Part shown: positions 32,864 through 42,990 of the stretch, one piece after another | Numbering within the stretch: position 1 is the stretch's first letter | Layout: each line of letters begins with the position of its first letter | Assembly: GCF_024506395.1 (NCBI RefSeq) | Contig: NZ_JANIBO010000001.1 | Span: forward strand, 372,001 to 436,000 | Reading direction: 5' to 3' | Length of the DNA stretch: 64,000 bases | Source of the DNA: Cetobacterium sp. NK01 | Lineage (GTDB): Bacteria > Fusobacteriota > Fusobacteriia > Fusobacteriales > Fusobacteriaceae | Position numbers and translations under genes: made by a program | Notes under the pieces: model-generated | Databases searched by the model: none | The model's input: only the letters and a program-made list of their open reading frames with translations | What the model was told of the DNA's origin: nothing

Positions 32864-33802
32864 TTATTCAATTACTATAACGATACCTTTATTAGTTTGT
32901 GCCCATTCATATACATATTTTGCATGAGAAGTTGCATTTCTTACACACATATGTGATCTTGGAGTAGTTCCTAAAGTTGGACTATATTCTATCATCTCTG
33001 TTCTTGGTAAATTTACTGGCACTCCATGAATATATCCTCCTCCCGAAAATCTACTTGCATAAGGAGCATATCCATCTATTTCAGTGTGACTTCCATCTTT
33101 TAAATATTCCATTTTTAATTTTTTTCCCTGAACAACAAAAACTCCTAAAGGTGTTGGTAGCTGATAAGGTGGTCTATCAAGACCTGTTGAAGCTGGATTC
33201 ATACTTCTTATTTTCCAAATATTATCTACTTTTTCTAATGTTGTTATATTTTGATTTTTTCTATCTACTACAACTACTTTAGAAAAATCTTTTGCTTCAA
33301 TTTCTTTAACATATCTAGCAGGAACAATCCATTCTCCATCCATATCCTCAACTTTTATTTTATAATTTTCTAAATCCCTTGATACTATAGAAACTAATGA
33401 TCCATCTGGAGCATATCTTTCTGGTCTATCCATTTGTCCTTCTATATATAATGGAATACCCTGATTTCTTCTATTTCCAAATTTATCTTTTACTGATGGT
33501 CTTGATCCATCACTATATTTTTCCATAGCTATCTGTCTAGCTACTGGAGGCAATCCATTAATATTTTTATAGTTTTTTAAAGTTCCAAATCTTATATTTT
33601 CACCTTGAAAACTATCTAATCTATCTAAATACTTAGATATCTTATTCCATTGAAATTCTCTTGTAATTTTTCCATATTTATAAGTATCATTTAAAGTATG
33701 TTTCTTATAAGTTAAATCTTTTTCCAATGTTGCTGCATTACATACTATGAAACTAATAATTGAAAATATTCCTATAATTAAATACCTAAATTTATTTTTC
33801 AT
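32864..33802 (-). CDS. Exported L,D-transpeptidase (YkuD family)
   Basis: 312 residues with a signal peptide (to about residue 23, IVCNAA). An SH3-like middle part (GSLVSIVSRDLENYKIKVEDMDGEWIVPARYV near 140-165) is followed by the YkuD domain: PTPLGVFVVQGKK near 215, GGYIHGVPVNLPR near 250 and the catalytic segment TPRSHMCVRNATSHAKYVYEW near 278. The usual consensus is S/T-H-G-C; here it is SHMC, with Met for Gly, but Cys and His are kept. Likely a periplasmic peptidoglycan cross-linker. Ends at its own terminator. Confidence 0.88.
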   Translation of the reverse strand: MKNKFRYLIIGIFSIISFIVCNAATLEKDLTYKKHTLNDTYKYGKITREFQWNKISKYLDRLDSFQGENIRFGTLKNYKNINGLPPVARQIAMEKYSDGSRPSVKDKFGNRRNQGIPLYIEGQMDRPERYAPDGSLVSIVSRDLENYKIKVEDMDGEWIVPARYVKEIEAKDFSKVVVVDRKNQNITTLEKVDNIWKIRSMNPASTGLDRPPYQLPTPLGVFVVQGKKLKMEYLKDGSHTEIDGYAPYASRFSGGGYIHGVPVNLPRTEMIEYSPTLGTTPRSHMCVRNATSHAKYVYEWAQTNKGIVIVIE

Positions 33803-33839
33803 ATTATACCCCTCTGATCATTTTTTATGAAACTATATT

Positions 33840-36800
33840 TTAGATATACCTAGAAAATCTCTTTTTTCCTACCTCATAAATATAAAACAATACTGGAATC
33901 AAAACTAATGTTAATAAAGTTGAAAAAACTAAACCAAATATTACTGATATAGCCATCCCTTTATACATTTCACTTCCTTGACCTATACCTAAAGATAGAG
34001 GAATCATTCCAAAAACTGTTGTCATTGTAGTCATAAATATAGGTCTTAATCTTGTTTTACCTGCTTCTAATATAGCTTGATCCAGAGGTAATTCTCTTTC
34101 TAGTAAAATTTTAATATAATCTATCAAAACTATTGCATTATTAACAACTATACCAGCTAGCATAATTATTCCAACAAAAACCATCGTATTCGTCTTTTGA
34201 CCCGTTATTAAAAGCCCACTATATACACCAATTACTGAAAGAGGAACAGTTCCCATCACTATAATAGGAAGTATGTATGATTCAAACTGTGCAGCTAATA
34301 TAAAATATACTAAAAACATTGCAACCATAAACGCAAATTTAAGTTGATTATTTACCTCAGCCATATTTCTTCCGCTTCCGCCAAAAGAATAAGTTATTGT
34401 TTTAGGCAATCCAACCTCATCTAAAATTTCTTTTATATATTTTTGACCTGTTACTAAATCTAATCCATTAGCTGTATTAGCATCTATCGTTATCATTGTT
34501 ATTTTATCCTCTTTATCAATTCCATATGCTCCCTCTCCTATTTCAAAAGAAGCTATATCTTTTAGTTTTACTACTCCTCCATTTTGAGATTTAATTCTCA
34601 TCTCTTTTATTTTTTCTGGTGAATTTCTAAATTCTTCAGCAAGTCTTAAACTTACATCAACTTCCTCATTAGCAGTTTTTATCTTTATAGGAGCTCCTCC
34701 TAATATTTGATAACTTACTGATAATGTCAAATCGTTAACTTTTACTCCATAGTATTCCATTTTTTTCCTATCCAACAATATTCTCACTTCTGGATTACCA
34801 TTAACCATTGAGTTATTTATATCTGTAAATCCTGGATTTTTAGACATTTTTTCTGAAATTAATTTTGAAACATATCCTAATTGATTTAAATCGTCTGATT
34901 TTAAAATTAGAGAAATATCCCTTCCTGTTCCTCTTCCAAAAGCCATTCTAGGAACTAAGTTTAATTTTACATCAGGTATATGGGATACTTTTTTTCTTGT
35001 CTCTCCCATAATCTCTTGTACTTTTTTATTTCTTTCATTTTTTGGTCCTATATCTACTATTATAGATACAGCTTCTTTTCCAACTGAAGAGATATATTTT
35101 CTAGTTTGTGAGTCTTTCCCTACAATTTCTTCTAACTCTTTTGCTACTCTATTAGCTTTTTCAATTTCCATTCCACTTGGAAGCTCAGCTATAATACTGT
35201 AAATTCCATCGTCGGTTGTAGGCATAAATTCTCCTCCAATATTTTTTGAACCATATCCCACAACTCCTATAAATAACAATAGCATTCCTAAAATAACCAT
35301 TGCTTTATGTCTTAAAGATATTGATAAAATTTTTGAATAATAATTTTTTATAAACTTTAAAATTTTTCCCTCTTCATGTACCCTTGTTTTTGATTTTAAA
35401 ATTCTACTTGAAACCATTGGAACAAAAGTTATAGCTATTATTAATGAGGCTAATAAGGAAAATGTTATTGAGTATGCCATATCTTTATATATCTCTTTGG
35501 CTCTTCCCTCTCTTATAACTATTGGTATAAATACAGCTATCGTTGTTGCTGTTGAAGCTATTATAGGAATAATGACTTCTGTTGCTCCATTCTCTGAAGC
35601 TTCCATTCTATCTTGGCCTAATTCTGTTAAATGTCTAAAAATATTATCTAATACAACTATAGAGTTATCAACTAGCATTCCAACCCCTAATGATAATCCC
35701 ATTAAAGATATTATATTCAACGTCATACCTTTAGCTCCAAAAAATCCAAAAGTTGCTATTATTGAAACTGGAATAGCTACAGTTACAACTAGTGTCGCTC
35801 TCCAATCTCTTAAAAAAATAAATAAAATAATACCAGCTAATACAAGTCCAGTTATAGCGTTATTTTCAACAGTATTTATTGATCGAGTTATATCCACTGC
35901 TGAATCTCTATTTATTGTAAAGGAAGCTCCTTTAGGTAAAAGAGGTTCTATTTTTTTTAACTCTTCTTTTGCTACTTTAGAAATTTCAACAGTATTTCCA
36001 ACATCACTTTTTTCAATGTTTATTATTATATTTTCTATGCCATCTGTTCTTCCATAACTACTCCTATCTTTTATTCCTAATTTAACATCTGCTACGTCTG
36101 TTAAATATAAAGTTTCTCCATTTGTATTTTTTAAAACAATTTCTTGTATATCTTCTAATGCTTTAGCTTCTCCTGATACTTTTACTAAATACTCTTTATC
36201 TCCTTCTCTTATGTATCCAGAGGGGAAATTTAAACTTGCACTTTTTAATGTACTATACAAATCAGTTATTGAGAGATTATATGCCTCTAATTTTTCAGGG
36301 TCTATATTTATACTAATCTCTTTTTCCAATCCACCGAAAATACTAACAGTTCCTACTCCATCAATTCTCTCTAATCTTGGGATAACAACATTATCTGCAA
36401 AACTTTTTAAATTTATTAAATCTTCTCCTCTTAGACCTATAAGCATAACTCTATCTCCTGAAGAAGATGTTTTTCTTATTACCGGTTCATCTATATCATC
36501 TGGCAAACTATTTCTTATTCTACTTACTGCTGTTACCAAATCATTTACCTTATTATCTATAATAACTCCGTATTCAAATTCAACTGTCAATGCCGATTTT
36601 CCCATTGTAGATTTAGTTGTAATTCTCTTAATTCCTTCTACACTAGTAAGACCTTTTTCAATCTCTTTAGTTACTAGCTTCTCCATATCATCTGGTGAAG
36701 CTCCTTTCCAACTTACTCGTATAGCTGCCATTGGCATATTATAATTTGGCATAAGTTGTGTTTTCAAATTAACTAATGTTAAAATTCCTAAAATAACCAT

Positions 36801-36860
36801 CGATATTATTATCATCATAGTGACAACAGGACGTTTTATTGAAAATTGTGCTATATTCAT
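33840..36860 (-). CDS. RND-family efflux pump inner-membrane component (AcrB-like)
   Basis: 1006 residues with the RND layout: TM1 near the N-terminus (RPVVTMMIIISMVILGILTL), a large periplasmic loop, TM2-6 with LMGLSLGVGMLVDNSIVVLDNI near 395 (charged TM4 residues), the second half starting near 515 and the matching LAGIVVNNAIVLIDYI near 920. It would export toxic compounds or lipids with proton drive. It follows the membrane fusion lipoprotein gene by 9 bases; no TolC-type outer membrane gene is adjacent. Confidence 0.95.
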   Translation of the reverse strand: MNIAQFSIKRPVVTMMIIISMVILGILTLVNLKTQLMPNYNMPMAAIRVSWKGASPDDMEKLVTKEIEKGLTSVEGIKRITTKSTMGKSALTVEFEYGVIIDNKVNDLVTAVSRIRNSLPDDIDEPVIRKTSSSGDRVMLIGLRGEDLINLKSFADNVVIPRLERIDGVGTVSIFGGLEKEISINIDPEKLEAYNLSITDLYSTLKSASLNFPSGYIREGDKEYLVKVSGEAKALEDIQEIVLKNTNGETLYLTDVADVKLGIKDRSSYGRTDGIENIIINIEKSDVGNTVEISKVAKEELKKIEPLLPKGASFTINRDSAVDITRSINTVENNAITGLVLAGIILFIFLRDWRATLVVTVAIPVSIIATFGFFGAKGMTLNIISLMGLSLGVGMLVDNSIVVLDNIFRHLTELGQDRMEASENGATEVIIPIIASTATTIAVFIPIVIREGRAKEIYKDMAYSITFSLLASLIIAITFVPMVSSRILKSKTRVHEEGKILKFIKNYYSKILSISLRHKAMVILGMLLLFIGVVGYGSKNIGGEFMPTTDDGIYSIIAELPSGMEIEKANRVAKELEEIVGKDSQTRKYISSVGKEAVSIIVDIGPKNERNKKVQEIMGETRKKVSHIPDVKLNLVPRMAFGRGTGRDISLILKSDDLNQLGYVSKLISEKMSKNPGFTDINNSMVNGNPEVRILLDRKKMEYYGVKVNDLTLSVSYQILGGAPIKIKTANEEVDVSLRLAEEFRNSPEKIKEMRIKSQNGGVVKLKDIASFEIGEGAYGIDKEDKITMITIDANTANGLDLVTGQKYIKEILDEVGLPKTITYSFGGSGRNMAEVNNQLKFAFMVAMFLVYFILAAQFESYILPIIVMGTVPLSVIGVYSGLLITGQKTNTMVFVGIIMLAGIVVNNAIVLIDYIKILLERELPLDQAILEAGKTRLRPIFMTTMTTVFGMIPLSLGIGQGSEMYKGMAISVIFGLVFSTLLTLVLIPVLFYIYEVGKKRFSRYI

Positions 36861-36869
36861 CTGTTCCCC

Positions 36870-37934
36870 CTAGTTTAAAATATTTACTTTATCTCTATCT
36901 TCTAATAAAAATTGACCTTCAGTTACAAGATTCATATTAGCGTAAAGTTCATCACTTATTATCTCTTGTTTATCTCCATTAGAATAGCCTCTTTCAACTT
37001 TAATTCTCTTAGCTTCACCATTCTCCACTACAAATATATAAGAGTATAACTCTTTTATAACTATTGAATTTTTAGGAACTAAGTATCCTGTTTTACTTCC
37101 CGTTTCTACCATTACTTTAGAATACATTCCTTTTTTTATTTTACCTTCCAAATTATCTATTTCTATTTTAATTTGATATTTTTTATTATCTTTATTGGCC
37201 ACAGGATTTATTTCGTAGACATTTCCAAAATAATTATTTTCAATACCTTCTAAATCTATTTCTGCTTTATTTCCTACAGATAAATTACTTATTTCATGAA
37301 CTGATACTCCAGTTCTAACAAGAATTTTACTATCATCAACGATTGTTACTAAATCAGTATTTGGCGCTATTTTTTCGTATAATTTTAAATTTAAGTCTGT
37401 TATAACTCCATCTAATTTTGCTTTTATCACCAAATCTTCATAATCTTTTTTAGCTGCTAAATATATTGCTTGTGAAGTTTTTAAGTTTCCTTCTCCTTGA
37501 AGATAATTAGTTCTTTTTAATAAATACTCATCTTCTGATATCAATTGTTTATCGTAAAGCTGCTTAAATTTTTCATAGTTTTTCTTCTTTATTTCAAAAT
37601 CTGCTTTATTAGAAATATATGAAGCTTGAGCTTTTAAATATGTCGATTGAACCTCTTGATCTTGTAAAACTAAAACTATTTGACCTTTTTTTACTTTATC
37701 TCCATTTTTAAAATTAATTTGTTTTACAGTTCCACCTGTTTTAGTTACAGACTTTACCTCATTTAATGGCTCTGTCACTCCGCTTGATATATTTAGCCTC
37801 GTTATTTTTTCTGGTTTTATTTCAGAAATTTTAATATTTTTTCCTAAATTCTCTTTAACTTTTTGTTTTCCCTTATCGCTATTGCACGCTAGTAATATCG
37901 TTGAAATTAATATTACCAATAACTTTTTTATCAC
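36870..37934 (-). CDS. RND efflux membrane fusion lipoprotein
   Basis: 354 residues. Lipobox ILLACN at about residue 17, then a lipoyl-like half (GGTVKQINFKNGDKVKKGQIVLVLQDQEV near 67-95), an alpha-helical hairpin (about 95-165, LKAQASYISNKADFEIKKKNYEKF) and the second lipoyl half YEDLVIKAKLDGVITDLNLKLYEKI near 165-190, followed by beta-barrel regions. It links the RND pump to an outer-membrane channel. GTG start at 37934 after GGAGG. First gene of the pair with the RND pump. Confidence 0.93.
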   Translation of the reverse strand: MIKKLLVILISTILLACNSDKGKQKVKENLGKNIKISEIKPEKITRLNISSGVTEPLNEVKSVTKTGGTVKQINFKNGDKVKKGQIVLVLQDQEVQSTYLKAQASYISNKADFEIKKKNYEKFKQLYDKQLISEDEYLLKRTNYLQGEGNLKTSQAIYLAAKKDYEDLVIKAKLDGVITDLNLKLYEKIAPNTDLVTIVDDSKILVRTGVSVHEISNLSVGNKAEIDLEGIENNYFGNVYEINPVANKDNKKYQIKIEIDNLEGKIKKGMYSKVMVETGSKTGYLVPKNSIVIKELYSYIFVVENGEAKRIKVERGYSNGDKQEIISDELYANMNLVTEGQFLLEDRDKVNILN

Positions 37935-38123
37935 TTTTTTTCCTCCAGTTTATTATTTTGTATATAAAACTATTTTAACATATTTGGTATTTATTTGCAC
38001 TTTTTATATCGTAGGAATATTATACTATATTTTTTATATTTTTATCCACTTTTGCTAATCAAATATAACTTTTTTAATATCAATATGTTATAATAAAGTA
38101 CATATTTTGGGGAGGTAAATTCA

Positions 38124-39221
38124 ATGAATCATATAAATCTTTTAATAAAACCATCATCTAGTCTTTGCAATATAAATTGTGAATATTGTTTTTATAGTGA
38201 TGTGGCATCCAATCGTTCTCATCATAGTTTTGGATTTATGACTTTAGAAACTTTAGAAAAATTAGTAAAAGAAAGTTTTTTAACAGCTAAATCATCTATA
38301 ACATTTTCTTTTCAAGGTGGAGAACCAACTTTAATAGGAATTGAATTTTATAAAAAATTTCATAATTTTATAAAAAAGTATAATGTAAATAATATTAGTG
38401 TTAGTTTTGCTATGCAAACTAACGGTATTCTTTTAAACAAAGAATGGATTAATCTTTTCAAAAAAGAAAATTATTTACTTGGAATTTCTTTAGACGGACA
38501 TAAAGATATCCATAATTTTTTCAGAAGAGATAAAATTGGAAAAGGAACATTTGCTGAAACATTTAAAAATATTAAGCTTCTTCAAAAAAATAACATAAAT
38601 TTTAATATTCTTTGTGTTGTTAATAAAAAAACAGTTGAAAATATAAAAGAAATATATACTTTTTTTAAAAATTCTAAATTTAAATATTTACAATTTATAC
38701 CTTGTTTAGATAAGCTTGATAATTCTACTGGTGATTATTCTTTAACAGAAAAAGAATATGGATTTTTTTTAGACGAACTCTTTAGCTTTTGGTACACTGA
38801 TTTAAAAAATAAAAAATACACAAGTATTCGTTTTTTTGATAATTTACTTTCTGTTATCTTAAATAATCAAGCTGAATCTTGTGATATGAATGGACACTGC
38901 AGTATAAATACAGTGGTTGAAAGTAATGGTAACATATATCCTTGTGATTTTTATGTTCTAGATGAGCTCTTACTAGGAAATATACATAACATTTCTCTAA
39001 AAGAGATTTTAACATGTGATAAAGCGCTTAATTTTGTAAGAAGCTCAATAAAAATCGATGAAAATTGTAAACATTGTAACTATTTTAATCTTTGTAAAAG
39101 CGGATGTAGAAGACATAAAAATTTTCAAGATGGAACTTTTAAAAATAGATTTTGCAACTCTTTTAAATATTTCTATTCTAAAAATATAAATAAACTTTTA
39201 GAAATTAGTCGTTCTTTTTAA
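38124..39221 (+). CDS. Anaerobic sulfatase-maturating enzyme (radical SAM/SPASM)
   Basis: 365 residues. The radical SAM motif CNINCEYCFYSD near residue 17-28 opens the typical LIKPSSSLCN... start of anSMEs; FQGGEPTLIG near 70 and QTNGILLN near 97 follow. The C-terminal SPASM cluster region has CSINTVVESNGNIYPCDFYV near 258 and CKHCNYFNLCKSGCRRHK near 320. These enzymes turn a Cys or Ser of type I sulfatases into formylglycine. No sulfatase gene is in the window; the downstream glycan genes suggest a sulfated polysaccharide. Probably cotranscribed with the AraC regulator 31 bases downstream. Confidence 0.92.
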   Translation: MNHINLLIKPSSSLCNINCEYCFYSDVASNRSHHSFGFMTLETLEKLVKESFLTAKSSITFSFQGGEPTLIGIEFYKKFHNFIKKYNVNNISVSFAMQTNGILLNKEWINLFKKENYLLGISLDGHKDIHNFFRRDKIGKGTFAETFKNIKLLQKNNINFNILCVVNKKTVENIKEIYTFFKNSKFKYLQFIPCLDKLDNSTGDYSLTEKEYGFFLDELFSFWYTDLKNKKYTSIRFFDNLLSVILNNQAESCDMNGHCSINTVVESNGNIYPCDFYVLDELLLGNIHNISLKEILTCDKALNFVRSSIKIDENCKHCNYFNLCKSGCRRHKNFQDGTFKNRFCNSFKYFYSKNINKLLEISRSF

Positions 39222-39252
39222 TTTTCATACTAAAATACCAAGAGGAGCTTAC

Positions 39253-41133
39253 ATGATTAAGTTAAAAAAAATTGAAAAGATTCTATTTTTAGTTTTTATC
39301 TTTAGTAATATTTTATTAATTTGTTTAGTTTACCATAAAGAAAAAGAAAATTATAATCAAGCTTTAACTGCTCAAATTGAGGAAAAAAGAAAACTATTTG
39401 AGTTAAAAACAAATTTATTGTATTCATCAATTTTAGATCTTAAAAATGATAGTACTTTTTTAGATTATGATTTAAATCCTACACCTTATAATCTTTTAAA
39501 AGTTTTTAAAACCCTAAAAATAAAAAATAGTTTTTTTAGCAAATTTGGATATACTATATCTTTTGGAAATAACGATTCAAATACTTTTATAACTCCAGAA
39601 GAAACAACCAGTAAAGAGATTTTTTTCAATAATCTAGGTTTATCTCCAAACTCTCTTTCTAATCTTGAAATTAAAGAGAAAGATTCAATAATATATCTAC
39701 TTAATCTTCCATCTAAGCTTGAACCTTTACAAAAAAGTTTATGGCTAATCAGCATTGATAAAAACATTTTCTTTTCTGATATAAAAACAGATAATATTGA
39801 TAATTGGAAAATTAAAAAAAATACTTTAAAAAATATAGAGCCGTATAGTTTTAAAAATAATAGTTTTGATTTCAATTTAATATTTTACCCTAACGAAAAA
39901 AACATTCTTTCCTTTATCATATTGGACATCCTTAAAATATTATTTTTAAATATTTTTATTTTTATATGTATTTTGAAAATCTTTAAATTTTTTCAAAATC
40001 CAATTATATATATTAATCAAAGAAAAAATTTAAAAGATTATATTTTAGGAACAAAGAGTCTAAAAGAAATTGAAAGTTTTACAAGTAAATTTGAAAACTT
40101 GTCTTTTCCTATTCGGTTAGTTTTAATAGAAGTTTTAGATTCTGATACTTCTGAGTTTTATGCAGATATTTTTCCACCTATAAAAAAATATCTTATTGAT
40201 TCACTTAGTAACTCTAATAATTACGAATATGTTGATATTGATTATAAAAGTATTCTTTTTATAGTTTCTAAAGAGACTTTAATTGATATTGATTATGGAT
40301 TTTCTTTTTTATTAGAAAATATCGAAAAAAAATATAAACTTAAACTCACTGGATCTATATCTAATGAAATTTTAAATATTATCAATATTCCTAGAGAGTA
40401 TATTAAATGTAAGCGAATATTAAATTATAAATTTTTATATAGTAGCTGTTATATCCTTTTAGAGAGCCTTACAAATAAGAGTATTCCTAGCTTTTTCTAT
40501 TCTATTGAAATAGAGAATAAATTTTCAAATAGACTATTAAATGGAAACTTTTTAGGCTGTCAAAAAATAATTGATGAAATTTTTGAAGATATTGATTTCA
40601 ATTTAGATAAAAATAAAGTCAATGAATTTTCATTACTTCTCTCCAATACATTAAATAGAGTTATTTCTCAGCTAAAACATCTTAATCCAAATAATAAGAT
40701 AGATGTTTATTTAAAAGAAACAAATCTTTTTAATCTAAAAAATTCACTTTTAAAAAACTGTAAAAAAATTTGTGATTTAAAAGAAATGGAAGAAAAATCT
40801 AACGAAACTGAAATCAAAAGCAAAATACTCCAATATTTAGAGAATAATTATTCAAAAGATTTTTCTCTTGAGGATTTGTCTGATTACCTAGGCTTCTCTT
40901 TTAGATACACGAGTTTACTTTTCAAAAAAAATATGGGAGATAATTTTAAAAACTATTTAAACCTTTTCAGAGTAAATAAATCTAAAGAGATTATTCAAAA
41001 TGATAAAACTATTAAAATTAAAGAAGTTGCTGAATTAGTTGGCTATAATAGTTCTAATACCTTCATACGAATTTTTAAAAAATACGAAGGTGTCTCTCCT
41101 GCAAAATTTTTTTTGGAAAATTTAAAAGACTAA
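39253..41133 (+). CDS. Membrane-anchored AraC-family regulator (YesN-like one-component sensor)
   Basis: 626 residues. TM1 near residues 9-27 and TM2 near 217-240 (ILSFIILDILKILFLNIFIFICIL) enclose an extracytoplasmic sensor region of about 190 residues. A cytoplasmic linker is followed by an AraC DNA-binding domain (about 525-620) with two helix-turn-helix units: DFSLEDLSDYLGFSFRYTSLLFKK and IKIKEVAELVGYNSSNTFIRIFKKYEGVSPAKFF. Regulators of this layout activate polysaccharide-use genes in response to an outside sugar. The adjacent binding protein and lyase genes are probable targets; direct repeats upstream of the lyase gene fit an AraC site. Confidence 0.9.
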   Translation: MIKLKKIEKILFLVFIFSNILLICLVYHKEKENYNQALTAQIEEKRKLFELKTNLLYSSILDLKNDSTFLDYDLNPTPYNLLKVFKTLKIKNSFFSKFGYTISFGNNDSNTFITPEETTSKEIFFNNLGLSPNSLSNLEIKEKDSIIYLLNLPSKLEPLQKSLWLISIDKNIFFSDIKTDNIDNWKIKKNTLKNIEPYSFKNNSFDFNLIFYPNEKNILSFIILDILKILFLNIFIFICILKIFKFFQNPIIYINQRKNLKDYILGTKSLKEIESFTSKFENLSFPIRLVLIEVLDSDTSEFYADIFPPIKKYLIDSLSNSNNYEYVDIDYKSILFIVSKETLIDIDYGFSFLLENIEKKYKLKLTGSISNEILNIINIPREYIKCKRILNYKFLYSSCYILLESLTNKSIPSFFYSIEIENKFSNRLLNGNFLGCQKIIDEIFEDIDFNLDKNKVNEFSLLLSNTLNRVISQLKHLNPNNKIDVYLKETNLFNLKNSLLKNCKKICDLKEMEEKSNETEIKSKILQYLENNYSKDFSLEDLSDYLGFSFRYTSLLFKKNMGDNFKNYLNLFRVNKSKEIIQNDKTIKIKEVAELVGYNSSNTFIRIFKKYEGVSPAKFFLENLKD

Positions 41134-41143
41134 TTCTTTTCAT

Positions 41144-41177
41144 AAAAAAAGAGAGAGATAAACTCCCTCTTTTTTTA
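41144..41177. terminator. Terminator between the AraC gene and the binding protein gene
   Basis: AGAGAGAG and CTCCCTCT arms (one mismatch) with A and T tracts on both sides, between convergent genes. Confidence 0.7.
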
Positions 41178-42710
41178 TGATTGAACTCTATCATACGCTC
41201 TCTGGTTTATTTCAATAAGCTCTTTTAATCCAAGTTTATTAACTCTTTCAACAAATTGATTATATGACTTATCAAAATCCTCAGCTCCTAAGACCCACTT
41301 TTGACTCATCTCATCTAACGCCATTGATATTTGAGAACTTATCTTTTGGACTTTTTTTGCTTCTTCTGGTGTATATTTAAATAATGGAACCTGATCCATT
41401 ATATAACCATTTGCCATATACATTTCTGACCATTCTGTAGCCTTTTTATCTCCCCAAGCCTTTTCATACTCATAATCTTGACGTGCCCCTATTTTAAATT
41501 GTAATCCATTATCTCTTAAAACTTGAAGTGCATTTTTTCCTGGAGCTTTCATTACTTTATCAGTATACTGTTTTTTCCCATCTTGATCTCTTACGAAAGT
41601 ATCTCCTTCAACTCCCCAGTTATAAAGTTCATACCCTTTATCCGAGAACCAATAGTCCATATATTTTATAGCTGTTATAGGATCTTTAGCACTTGCTGAT
41701 ATTCCCCAACCACCTAGAGATGTTGTTCTCGCATCTGGTGCATAACTTTGTCCTTTATATTCAGGTGGTGCTATTGCTATAAACTCAAATTTTTCATTCT
41801 GCTTTTTTAATTCTTCATCATTATTATATCCAGTAGTACTTGCAAACCAGTCAAATGTTACTCCTCCAACGTCATTACGAAGCATATAATCTCTTCCACT
41901 AAAACCTCTTGTATAAATTTCAGGATCGATCAATCCCTCTTTATACCACTTTATTACTTCTGGCATAGCTTCTTTAAACCTTTCTTGAGTTGGTCCATAT
42001 TTTACTATTCCATTATCTAAATAAAACCCATACTGAGCTCCAAATAATCCTACTAACTCTTTTGTTGCAAATTCAATAGTTCTATCAAAATATGGTATTT
42101 CATCTGCTTTTCCATTTCCATTTGGATCCTGTTCTTTAAAAGCTTTTAAAACTTTGTAAAAATCATCCATAGTTTTTGGTACATCTAATCCTAGTTTATC
42201 TAACCAATCTTTTCTTATAAACAATCCTTGAGATGCCTTCATTGCATACCAATCATAATAGCATGGGATATAATATATTTTTCCATCTGCTGCAACTGCA
42301 TCCATTTTATATCTTGGATATTTTTCAAAAAAAGCCTTTATGTTTGGAGCATGCTTATCTATTAATTCATTTAAAGGAACCATCCCTCCAGACATCCCTA
42401 AATTTTCTATTTTTTCTGGGTATGCATAAGAAATTATATCAGGTAAATTTCCAGATGATACAGCTAGATTAAAAGCTTGTACTTCGTCTGTTAAATTTTT
42501 TGATGTTGCACTTTGTAATTTTACATTTGTATCTTTAAATGCTTCTCTAAAAATTAACCAATTTTCGTCAAATACTTTTCCATTTTGAATTGCTAATATT
42601 GATAATGTTACAGGTTTTTCTACTATTTTATAATTATTAGTTTCATCAGAAAAACTTTTCATTCCTAATAAAGTTAAAGATAAAATTAACATCATTTTTC
42701 TTTTATACAT
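41175..42710 (-). CDS. Extracellular sugar-binding protein of an ABC importer (family 1, LplA-like)
   Basis: About 511 residues with a signal peptide (MYKRKMMLILSLTLLGMKSFS). The body shows ISYAYPEKIENLGMSGGMVPLNELIDKHAPNI near 98-130, YYIPCYYDWYAMKASQGLFIRKDWLDKLGL near 150-180, DPNGNGKADEIPYF near 200 and YAPDARTTSLGGWGIS near 330, typical of the large oligosaccharide-binding proteins found with YesN-type regulators. No permease or ATPase gene is near, so partners must be elsewhere. ATG 42710 is chosen (AGGAGG nearby); the longer frame runs through the RBS. Promoter candidate on the minus strand: TTGAAA, 18 nt, TATACT. Confidence 0.88.
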   Translation of the reverse strand: MYKRKMMLILSLTLLGMKSFSDETNNYKIVEKPVTLSILAIQNGKVFDENWLIFREAFKDTNVKLQSATSKNLTDEVQAFNLAVSSGNLPDIISYAYPEKIENLGMSGGMVPLNELIDKHAPNIKAFFEKYPRYKMDAVAADGKIYYIPCYYDWYAMKASQGLFIRKDWLDKLGLDVPKTMDDFYKVLKAFKEQDPNGNGKADEIPYFDRTIEFATKELVGLFGAQYGFYLDNGIVKYGPTQERFKEAMPEVIKWYKEGLIDPEIYTRGFSGRDYMLRNDVGGVTFDWFASTTGYNNDEELKKQNEKFEFIAIAPPEYKGQSYAPDARTTSLGGWGISASAKDPITAIKYMDYWFSDKGYELYNWGVEGDTFVRDQDGKKQYTDKVMKAPGKNALQVLRDNGLQFKIGARQDYEYEKAWGDKKATEWSEMYMANGYIMDQVPLFKYTPEEAKKVQKISSQISMALDEMSQKWVLGAEDFDKSYNQFVERVNKLGLKELIEINQRAYDRVQS

Positions 42711-42903
42711 GTCTAATTCCTCCTGTAAATAATTCTTATTTTGAGTATACCTTTTTACAAAATATTTTTTCAATGGTTTTTTTTCTAACTATATGCTTTT
42801 TTCCTGTTTTGAATATACGATTTTTTTATATTGAAAATAGAATATTTACTTATAGTACAACTAAATGTATTATAAAATAAAAATAGCTAATCATTTTAAA
42901 ACT

Positions 42904-42960
42904 AGTCTTTATTTTTCTATGAAACGAGTCTATTTTTCCTTGTAATACTATATTTATAAT
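42904..42960 (+). promoter_or_regulatory. Lyase gene promoter with direct repeats, candidate AraC activator site
   Basis: Repeats AGTCTTTATTTTTC (42904-42917) and AGTCTATTTTTC (42927-42938); their ATTTTTC blocks are exactly 21 bp apart, two helical turns. The second repeat overlaps where the -35 box should be for the TATAAT at 42955-42960, which has no good -35 of its own. This is typical of AraC-activated promoters. Confidence 0.5.
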
Positions 42961-42990
42961 ACTTTTAATAATAACTATATGGAGGCATCA

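Noticed and set aside
35497-36744. Long plus-strand ORFs of 186 and 177 codons inside the RND pump gene
   Set aside because: They are antisense frames of a clear AcrB-like gene and lack ribosome sites.
42711-42990. Insertion sequence or repeat element between the binding protein and lyase genes
   Set aside because: Only short repeats and promoters; no transposase, terminal inverted repeats or target duplication.
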